A stretch of DNA of 17,386 nucleotides, from the NCBI GenBank assembly GCA_023389005.1, contig JAEWFE010000225.1, positions 1-17,386 of the forward strand. Direction: 5' to 3'. The notes under the pieces were generated by a model, which saw only the letters and a program-made list of their open reading frames with translations, was not told the origin of the DNA and ran no database searches. Positions within the stretch are counted from its first letter, which is position 1. Every line of letters begins with the position of its first letter. Origin of the DNA: Bacillota bacterium. Its GTDB lineage: Bacteria; Bacillota; Bacilli; Lactobacillales; Enterococcaceae. Positions 1 to 6,206 of the stretch are shown piece by piece. The translations under genes and the position numbers were made by a program.

Positions 1-122
1 ATAATGTAGATTCCGTTTCTTTCTGTGAAGATGTATTTCTTCATTTTTGGGTTCCAGCGACGTGTTTGGTGACCAAAGTGTACGCCGGCTTCAAGCAATT
101 GTTTCATTGAGATAACTGCCAT
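1..122 (-). CDS. rpsB: Ribosomal protein S2, N-terminal part (3' end outside window)
   Basis: The first 40 codons of 30S ribosomal protein S2 are present and the gene runs off the left edge. The translation begins [19 protein letters not shown] and continues with [13 protein letters not shown], the highly conserved S2 amino terminus (the GVHFGH and RRWNPKM motifs). S2 is a late-assembling protein of the small ribosomal subunit. The start is ATG at 120-122, with a perfect GGAGG (132-136) nine bases upstream. The gene has its own promoter and a roughly 120-base leader (separate entries), so it need not depend on the polysaccharide operon that ends at 324. It serves as a conserved chromosomal anchor next to the variable genes. 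The identification is near certain. The downstream partner (usually tsf) is outside the window. Confidence 0.97.
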
Positions 123-171
123 GTTAAAATTCCTCCAATTTGGTTTTTCTTTCTTCTTCTTATCTTTAACC

Positions 172-205
172 TTGCTGGCAAACTATTTCTAGCACCTACC
201 AACAA
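172..205 (-). promoter_or_regulatory. Leader hairpin in the rpsB 5' UTR (possible S2 autoregulatory site)
   Basis: In the rpsB leader, TTGTTGG (from 205) can pair with CCAGCAA (to 172), seven pairs with one G-U. The enclosed loop contains CTA-GAAA-TAG, a short stem capped by a GNRA-type tetraloop. It lies about 50 bases before the start codon. Ribosomal protein genes often have leader structures bound by their own product, and rpsB leaders are known as such in other bacteria. That this particular hairpin does so is inference. No covariation could be tested here. Confidence 0.35.
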
Positions 206-248
206 TCCAATAAGAATGTATGTTTAGTGTGAATGCCACACCTTTGTT

Positions 249-277
249 AGTATACACTAAGTTTTTGATAGAATCAA
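249..277 (-). promoter_or_regulatory. Sigma-A-type promoter of rpsB
   Basis: Reading the minus strand, -35 is TTGATT (272-277) and -10 is TATACT (249-254), separated by exactly 17 bases. This predicts a transcript start near 242 and a leader of about 120 bases. The promoter lies in the 201-base gap (123-323) between the end of the polysaccharide operon and rpsB. I see no convincing intrinsic terminator in that gap, so some read-through from the operon into rpsB is possible. Confidence 0.75.
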
Positions 278-323
278 TTAGTTTTGTTTATTTGACAGAA
301 AAAATATTTTCTATGCGAACTTA

Positions 324-1622
324 TTATCTCCAGGTTGGGGTTGTATTTACAATATAACCTCTGTAAAATATCATCAATAAGTAAGAAACGTAAATGAAAA
401 CTACCATTCCAATAGAAATCATTTTTAAGTATTTTTCTTTAATCACGATTCCATTTACAAATGAAAATTGTTGAGCAACTGGTAAAAAACACAGCATAAA
501 TGGATAAAGATATCTTCCGCTTAGATCATCGAATGCATTTTGCGGTTGACCTAAAATGAAGTAAAAACCTGTATATATGAGCAACCAATTAGCAAGGAAA
601 ACGAGAGGTAAAGTTAACGAAATCTTTTTTCCCCAGTAGTAATTTTTTTCACCTAAAAGTACTATTGTCAAAGCTATATACCATAAAATGTTGTAAATAT
701 CTGGTAAGACAGGCGAAACAACTGAGAATAATTGAAATCCTCTACGTTGCATTGTAACAGGATTTAAGTAACTATTTACAAATACTTTTAAATAATTTAT
801 TAAATCAAAAGAATGAAAGAAAGATAAAATGCTGATAAACAATAAAAATGACACTAGTGTTAAAATATACATGTATAATCGGACTTGTTTAGATTCTATT
901 TTTTTCAGCAATATTATTCCCCAACACCCTAAAAGTATAATGTAATTTTTTTTACAAAATAATAGTAATATTGAACAGATAATTAGAGAATGTACTGATG
1001 TCTTTTTGTGTTCTGTATTATTTTTCAGAAAATTTAACAGCTCTATTAAAAACGCACAACAAATGACATAACAAAAAACATCGTAACTTAAACTTGCCAT
1101 TTTTTGCATAAATGGGACAGTAAAAAGTAGAATTAAATTCCATTTTCCAATTTTACTAACCTTCAAAAGAAAAGAAAAACAAATACAAAAGAAAAGCAAA
1201 TTAAACAATCTACCAAATAACATCATTACACCATAGCTTGGATATATTACTCTACCCAGTAATACCCCCAGAGCAGGGATTAGATGTGCAATATCAAATT
1301 TCGTAAAAAATGCACTATCTTCTACAAGGTTAATTTTAAAACCGTCATTAGAAACATTTTCTTTTTTTTCAAAAAAAAATCGTTTTACAGAAAACTCATT
1401 GGACTCTCTTTTTGCTTTGATTACATTCAACTCAACATTTCTCAAAAATTTTTCTGACATTTCCATAGGATAGTCCGACGAAAAAAACTGATAACTCTTA
1501 CTTAAGTGATAACCTTCATCACCATTAGAAAGTGGAAATGCTAAAAGAATTGAAGCTAGACCAAAAAATAAGGTAATAATTAAAAATATTTTTGATGCAT
1601 TAAAATCTTTAATATTATTCAT
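324..1622 (-). CDS. DUF2142-type polytopic membrane protein, probable GT-C glycosyltransferase (second copy)
   Basis: A 432-residue integral membrane protein with about ten hydrophobic segments. Its landmarks match the DUF2142 family: an acidic first extracytoplasmic loop motif (NGDEGYH, D35, E36, H39) after the first membrane helix, LIPALGVLLGR, FGRLFN, a SYD motif in MASLSYDVF, and a late SGRYLYPF. The same landmarks occur in the same order in the 493-residue protein at 4725-6206, so the two are paralogues. Such proteins resemble GT-C glycosyltransferases, which use polyprenyl-phosphate sugars outside the membrane with acidic catalytic residues in the first loop. Transfer of a side-chain sugar to the exported rhamnopolysaccharide is inferred. 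The ATG at 1620-1622 overlaps the flippase stop (ATGA), suggesting translational coupling. It is the last gene of the unit. Family call fairly sure, activity and substrate unknown. Confidence 0.75.
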   Translation of the reverse strand: MNNIKDFNASKIFLIITLFFGLASILLAFPLSNGDEGYHLSKSYQFFSSDYPMEMSEKFLRNVELNVIKAKRESNEFSVKRFFFEKKENVSNDGFKINLVEDSAFFTKFDIAHLIPALGVLLGRVIYPSYGVMMLFGRLFNLLFFCICFSFLLKVSKIGKWNLILLFTVPFMQKMASLSYDVFCYVICCAFLIELLNFLKNNTEHKKTSVHSLIICSILLLFCKKNYIILLGCWGIILLKKIESKQVRLYMYILTLVSFLLFISILSFFHSFDLINYLKVFVNSYLNPVTMQRRGFQLFSVVSPVLPDIYNILWYIALTIVLLGEKNYYWGKKISLTLPLVFLANWLLIYTGFYFILGQPQNAFDDLSGRYLYPFMLCFLPVAQQFSFVNGIVIKEKYLKMISIGMVVFIYVSYLLMIFYRGYIVNTTPTWR

Positions 1623-2869
1623 CTTTCTATTTTCCTTCTAACAATACGTAAAATTATAAATAATAAAGAAAATGAGATAAGAAGTGTTGAAATAAAATAA
1701 TTAAGTGTTGCACCGAATAATTCTAAATTTTGAACTAAATAATTACCAAATAATGTGGATAAAATTGATACTAGACCATAAGCCCAAAATAAAAATTTAG
1801 ATTTTGAAAATACCGTAATTATATATACATAAAATGTGGCAAGACTACTAAATCCACCGGAAACAATTAGTATTGCAAATTCTAATCTATATAAATTAAT
1901 ATTAACTCCATACAAAAAATTAATAATGGGAACACCAATAAGCTCTCCTAAAACTAAAAAAGTAGCGGTTAATATAATTAGTAAACCTTGAATTTTAATT
2001 ATCTTTTTTACGAATTTTTTCATATCATTATACGCTAAAAAAGCTATATCCGTATACATCGGAACAATAATTACAGACGCAAATAAAGATATGATAAATG
2101 ATGGCATTGCTAAAATATTATAATATGTCTGCATTGTGTTATCTAAGTACAATGCTATTGAGTTTTTAGGGATGTTTACAATATAATTAGTTAAAAATGC
2201 ACTCACACAGATAGCAATACTTGATCTTATAACCCTCTTTAATCCACTTAAATCAAAACAAAACATATTTTCTGTTCTTCTAATCAAAGTAAAATCAAAT
2301 ACTAAAAGCCATAAATACGATACACAAATAGCAATAGATATTGAGAGAGTGATTGAACGAAAGACAAATAGAGAAATAATGAAGAGTAAATCATACATTA
2401 GGACTCTAATAATGTATGACAAACCAACAATTCCTATTTTATCATTCTTTTGAAAATATCCTGCAAAGACATCTGCAAATGCTTCTGAAGACATTAAAAC
2501 AGACAATAAAAATGACACTTGAATTTCTACTTCTGATAAGTGTAGAAGAAAAGAATAAATTATACTCCCCATTAACATCATTAATATACTAATAATCTTT
2601 AGTGAAAAAAAATCCGAAAATCGATAATTATCGTCTATGTCGGAAACTTGTACATTTCTAGTTCCAAATAATCCAATAGTTAGCATTTGTTGACATATTG
2701 CCCAACCTATCGAAAAAATTCCGGCCTCACTCTTCCCTAAGACTCTTGTAACAACTAATAAAAGAAGGACAGATGAAAATGAGAATACCATCATTCCAAT
2801 AGTATACAACAAACTATTGGCTCTTTTAGAAAAGTTAATTTTTTCTAAATTTAAATATATTTTATCCAT
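1619..2869 (-). CDS. Wzx/GacK-like polysaccharide flippase
   Basis: A 416-residue protein made almost entirely of hydrophobic helices (about 12). The N-terminal pattern (SLLYTIGMMVFSFSSVLLLL, then VTRVLGKSEAGIFS) is typical of the polysaccharide transport branch of the MOP superfamily, the Wzx-type flippases. These move undecaprenyl-linked sugars from the inner to the outer face of the membrane. The locus already has an ABC exporter for a long chain, so this flippase probably carries a single lipid-linked sugar made by the GacI-like enzyme at 3997-4713, as GacK does in Group A Streptococcus. That role is inferred from context. ATG at 2867-2869 starts nine bases after the preceding gene. The upstream region has only a weak purine stretch, so translation may rely on coupling. 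The stop overlaps the start of the next gene by four bases. Confidence 0.85.
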   Translation of the reverse strand: MDKIYLNLEKINFSKRANSLLYTIGMMVFSFSSVLLLLVVTRVLGKSEAGIFSIGWAICQQMLTIGLFGTRNVQVSDIDDNYRFSDFFSLKIISILMMLMGSIIYSFLLHLSEVEIQVSFLLSVLMSSEAFADVFAGYFQKNDKIGIVGLSYIIRVLMYDLLFIISLFVFRSITLSISIAICVSYLWLLVFDFTLIRRTENMFCFDLSGLKRVIRSSIAICVSAFLTNYIVNIPKNSIALYLDNTMQTYYNILAMPSFIISLFASVIIVPMYTDIAFLAYNDMKKFVKKIIKIQGLLIILTATFLVLGELIGVPIINFLYGVNINLYRLEFAILIVSGGFSSLATFYVYIITVFSKSKFLFWAYGLVSILSTLFGNYLVQNLELFGATLNYFISTLLISFSLLFIILRIVRRKIER

Positions 2870-2878
2870 AACAATATT

Positions 2879-3661
2879 TTACCCATTAGATTTCTGACTT
2901 TTCATATAGAAATTATTTATTAACTTTGCAATTGGTTTTGGCCAGAATAATTTGTACATTTCCAAGTCTTCCTTTGTTCGTGTTTGATTCTCAATCATAT
3001 TTGTAGTTTCTGATTCCTCATGAATCCTATGAAACATTAGAATTTCAGAAACAAATTGAAAGCGTCCCTTTCTCATTGCAATTTCGTACCATGCATACCA
3101 ATCTAAAGATACCTTCATCTGCTCGTTAAATTTAAAATCATTTAATAATTTCAAATTGTACGAAACAGCAGGGCAACAAATTGGGTTTCCAAAGCCTAAA
3201 ATAAATTTGCGCCAACCTCTATTATTTTTTGCTAACATCATCATATCGAGCATTAATCTTTTTATTGTCAAATTGGTAGATTTTAACCGATATCCCTGTT
3301 TAGTTAGCTCTCCGTAATCCGAAAAAACAATCAAAGTATTTTCATTAGCTTCGAATGCTTGCATAGTCTTTTCTAAATATTTAGGTTCATATAAATCATC
3401 TTGATGTGCAATTGTCATATATTTAGTATTGACAAAAGACATAGCATTATTCCAATCTTTTCCAATTGATCCACCATTTTTAGAATATAAATCTATAGCG
3501 TACTTATCAGCAATGTCTTGAATATAATCATTTGGCGTAGAGGTATACATTATAATGCTTGATTTAACTGTTTGATTCAACAAACTTTGTATACATTTAT
3601 CAAGGTATGGACTTTCTTTATATGCACAGATAATAAAAGTATGATTATTTTCCGTTTTCAT
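2879..3661 (-). CDS. GT2 family glycosyltransferase
   Basis: A 260-residue cytoplasmic family 2 glycosyltransferase with the GT-A fold. The opening TFIICAYKESPYLDKCIQSLLNQ is the nucleotide-binding strand and helix, HQDD at residues 86-89 is the metal-binding DxD equivalent, and LDWYAW (176-181) corresponds to the catalytic-base region. The C-terminus ends in a basic, amphipathic stretch without a membrane helix. It probably adds one sugar to a lipid-linked glycan, but donor and acceptor cannot be read from sequence. An in-frame TTG at 3668-3670 gives a nine-base longer frame. I prefer ATG at 3659-3661 because the GAGGA site (3672-3676) is one base from the TTG but ten from the ATG. The gene overlaps the DUF2304 gene by 17 bases. 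Confidence 0.85.
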   Translation of the reverse strand: MKTENNHTFIICAYKESPYLDKCIQSLLNQTVKSSIIMYTSTPNDYIQDIADKYAIDLYSKNGGSIGKDWNNAMSFVNTKYMTIAHQDDLYEPKYLEKTMQAFEANENTLIVFSDYGELTKQGYRLKSTNLTIKRLMLDMMMLAKNNRGWRKFILGFGNPICCPAVSYNLKLLNDFKFNEQMKVSLDWYAWYEIAMRKGRFQFVSEILMFHRIHEESETTNMIENQTRTKEDLEMYKLFWPKPIAKLINNFYMKSQKSNG

Positions 3662-3995
3662 TATTATCAATTCCTCGTTTCCGATTTAATGATACTTCTT
3701 GCACTAGATGAACCATCTGATTTTTTAGTTTTGATAATTGAATAGATTGAACAAATGATAATATTAATAAGCAAATTACAGCTAAAAACAAAATGAAATT
3801 AGAGGTAACCTGGAAGCCCAAGTGTATTGCAAGCCATTCTGGAACTTTAGGAAAAATAGAGAAAATTAACATCCCTATTCCAATTAACAACCAGACAAAA
3901 GCATTTTCTAATAAGATTTTATTTCGATTTATTCCTCTAACGACCATATATAGAAAAACAATAGCTGTAACAATCATTACATTATTGAAAATCAT
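3645..3995 (-). CDS. DUF2304 small membrane protein (GacJ-like partner of the Und-P glycosyltransferase)
   Basis: A 116-residue protein with three membrane helices (about residues 3-20, 30-50 and 65-85) and a charged cytoplasmic tail starting LSKLKNQM. The pattern of a short Arg-containing loop, the W-x-L-IG-x-G helix, then FPKVPEWLAIHLGF and an N-containing third helix fits DUF2304. In Group A Streptococcus the DUF2304 protein GacJ binds the Und-P-GlcNAc synthase GacI and raises its activity. Here the gene directly follows a GacI-like enzyme with a single base between them, so the same partnership is likely. A GTG at 4002-4004 is in frame, but the GGAGG (4005-4009) touches it. The ATG at 3993-3995 sits nine bases from that site and is the better start. 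Confidence 0.85.
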   Translation of the reverse strand: MIFNNVMIVTAIVFLYMVVRGINRNKILLENAFVWLLIGIGMLIFSIFPKVPEWLAIHLGFQVTSNFILFLAVICLLILSFVQSIQLSKLKNQMVHLVQEVSLNRKRGIDNNENGK

Positions 3996-3996
3996 C

Positions 3997-4713
3997 CTAG
4001 TCACCCTCCTTCATCAATGCAGTTACTAAGATAGAAGAACATACTTCACACATATAACGAATTGATTTAATAGGTGTGATTGAGGATTCTCCACCTTGGC
4101 GTTCAAACATATTCACTGGAGTTTCAGTAATATCAAATCCCCTTTTAAGTAAATGTACCATAGATTCAGGTTCAGGATATTTTGTAGGATAACGACGTGC
4201 AAAATAATTAATCACTCGTTGATCAGCAGCACGATATCCAGATGTTGTATCTAATATTTTTTTACCAGTTGTAAACAAAATAAATGAAGAAATTATCTTG
4301 ATTCCAAATCGTCTCATAAAAGTTGTCTGAAAGCCCGACTTGTTTCCGCCAACAAAACGTGAACCAACAGATAAATTCGCTTTTCCATCGATAATTGGTT
4401 GAATTAAATTCTTTAATGAGCAAATATCATGTTGTCCATCCCCATCAAACTGAACTGCAATATCATATCCATTCTCCAATGCATACTTATATCCAGTTTG
4501 TACTGCTCCCCCAATACCTAAGTTCAATACCAACTGAACATGATTGAATTCATATCTATCTAAAATCTCCTGAGTTTTATCCGTTGAACCGTCATTAATG
4601 ATTACGTAATCCAAAGTAAAGTCGCAAAATTCTTTATATGATTCAATTTGTTGAACGGTCTGTATGATGCTCTCTTCCTCATTATAAGCAGGAATAATCA
4701 TTAATACTCTCAT
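3997..4713 (-). CDS. Undecaprenyl-phosphate glycosyltransferase, GacI/DPM1-like GT2
   Basis: A 238-residue GT2 enzyme of the polyprenyl-phosphate sugar synthase (DPM1/DPG synthase-like) group. It shows the start motif MIIPAYNEEESI, IINDGSTD (residues 38-45), NLGIGGAVQTGY (64-75), the metal-binding FDGDGQHD with D90 and D92, GSRFVGGN, and the LDTTSGYRA loop characteristic of this group. The predicted reaction moves a sugar from a nucleotide donor onto undecaprenyl phosphate at the inner membrane face. It lacks its own membrane helices, consistent with dependence on the DUF2304 protein encoded next. The size is close to streptococcal GacI. Which sugar (GlcNAc, Glc or another) cannot be decided. 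The ATG at 4711-4713 has a GAGGAGA ribosome site overlapping the stop region of the preceding DUF2142 gene, 11 bases away. Confidence 0.88.
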   Translation of the reverse strand: MRVLMIIPAYNEEESIIQTVQQIESYKEFCDFTLDYVIINDGSTDKTQEILDRYEFNHVQLVLNLGIGGAVQTGYKYALENGYDIAVQFDGDGQHDICSLKNLIQPIIDGKANLSVGSRFVGGNKSGFQTTFMRRFGIKIISSFILFTTGKKILDTTSGYRAADQRVINYFARRYPTKYPEPESMVHLLKRGFDITETPVNMFERQGGESSITPIKSIRYMCEVCSSILVTALMKEGD

Positions 4714-4724
4714 TTTTCTCTCCT

Positions 4725-6206
4725 CTATAATTTATGTGCTATTTGAGAATAAATCATAACCCCGACTGTCAAGATATTCAAATATGTTATACAATAATAT
4801 AAAAATGAATCTAACTTATACTTACCTTTACATAAATATTTTTGAATATCATGAGACAGAAAAGCAGGTAAACTTAACAACATGAAAAAGAAATATCTTC
4901 CCTGTACTCCACCAACATTAATATTCCCCATTTTAAACACTCGTAAATCACCAGAAATAGCATAAATAATAGCTCCAGAAATAGTAATAAATAACCCAAA
5001 AATAACTAGCTGTCCTATTCTATCAATTTTAAATTCAAGATTTGCAGATATCAATACTACTACCATAACAAAAATAAATATTGTAATAATTGATAAGAAT
5101 CTAGACGGAACAATAGGAACTACAATAGGATTAGCGATATTCTCTATACTATTTGGAACAATATCAAATAAAGTACGAATAAATGGGAGAGGATGTTTAA
5201 TAAAGAAAATGATATTTGGAGTTTCACCTTCAATTAACGGAACTTTCCCGATATTAATTACAAACATCGTTGCAAAGGAACATATCAATTGAACAAAAAA
5301 TACAATCATTGATACTAATCTTCCAGCATTTTCTTTAAAGCACCTTGTTGGGAATAATATTAATAATGCCCCTAGAAGTACGTAAGGAATCTTGGAAAAA
5401 CTAAAACAAAAACAAACTAGATTAAATAATATTATTTCTCTATATGAAATACTTTGATTTTCTGCATATAAGTTAGTTAATAATGCAGTTGTTATTAGGG
5501 AAATTCCTAAATAAATATTGTCATATTGATAACTAGAACATAAATGAATTGAAAATGGTAAGCAAGAAAAGAAATAAATTGCATCTTTATAATACTTACT
5601 AATTCTAAATGCAATTGCTGCCAAAATAGCAAATGCAAGTATATTAAAAATTCTACCTAAATAATAAGATACAATAATTTTTTTTGAAAAGAGTGAACCT
5701 AATTTCCAACCTATTGCTGCTGGAAAATAAACAATACTATTAAAACCTACTATTTTTCCTTCAACTTTTGTTTTTCTATGTTCAACTTTTCTCCAATATT
5801 TATCAGCTTTATAGTTATCTGGATTTCTTAATATGTCATGATTTAATACACTGTTATAATCATAATATTCAGTATTTGCTCTCTTTAAAACAAAACTGTC
5901 TGCTAAACTTATGGTATTAAATAAATGTGTTTCTTCATCTAAACCTACTTGAACCGGTTTGATTAAACTAACTATTACTCCAAAACACATTATAGTTGCA
6001 AAAAGATTAAATGAAGAAATATGGTTATTTACAATACTCGTCAAAATATAATATAAACTAATAAATAAAACCGATATTAGCATTCTATCGTAATTAGGCA
6101 ATTGAAATGGTAAATAATTTAATATTAACTGTGATAAAACTAAAAGAATTATTGAAAATATAATATGATGTATTTTATATTTTTTTAAAACATCTAAAAT
6201 AAACAC
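4725..6206 (-). CDS. DUF2142-type polytopic membrane protein, probable GT-C glycosyltransferase (first copy)
   Basis: A 493-residue membrane protein with about 11-12 helices. DUF2142 landmarks in order: VGLDEETHL after the early helices (D90, E91, H94), a soluble loop of about 50 residues with many charged residues, VYFPAAIGWKLG, LGRIFN, CSSYQYDN, FSKIPYVLLGA, and GGVQGRYFF near the end. The acidic pair in the first large loop and the late GRYF motif are what one expects of a GT-C type enzyme using a polyprenyl-phosphate sugar on the outer face. Function is inferred, the family call is firmer. The start is GTG at 6204-6206, and its first base is the last base of the previous gene's stop (TAGTG), with GGGAGA upstream. 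A paralogue lies at 324-1622, so this locus may add two different substituents. Confidence 0.78.
   Translation of the reverse strand: MFILDVLKKYKIHHIIFSIILLVLSQLILNYLPFQLPNYDRMLISVLFISLYYILTSIVNNHISSFNLFATIMCFGVIVSLIKPVQVGLDEETHLFNTISLADSFVLKRANTEYYDYNSVLNHDILRNPDNYKADKYWRKVEHRKTKVEGKIVGFNSIVYFPAAIGWKLGSLFSKKIIVSYYLGRIFNILAFAILAAIAFRISKYYKDAIYFFSCLPFSIHLCSSYQYDNIYLGISLITTALLTNLYAENQSISYREIILFNLVCFCFSFSKIPYVLLGALLILFPTRCFKENAGRLVSMIVFFVQLICSFATMFVINIGKVPLIEGETPNIIFFIKHPLPFIRTLFDIVPNSIENIANPIVVPIVPSRFLSIITIFIFVMVVVLISANLEFKIDRIGQLVIFGLFITISGAIIYAISGDLRVFKMGNINVGGVQGRYFFFMLLSLPAFLSHDIQKYLCKGKYKLDSFLYYCITYLNILTVGVMIYSQIAHKL

Noticed and set aside
300..323. AT-only hairpin just after the last DUF2142 gene as a terminator
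   Set aside because: AGAAAA/TTTTCT gives only six weak pairs with no following T-run, too little to call a terminator.
3793..4029. Plus-strand open frame of 78 codons
   Set aside because: It is antisense to the DUF2304 gene, has no ribosome site, and its content mirrors the strong minus-strand frame.
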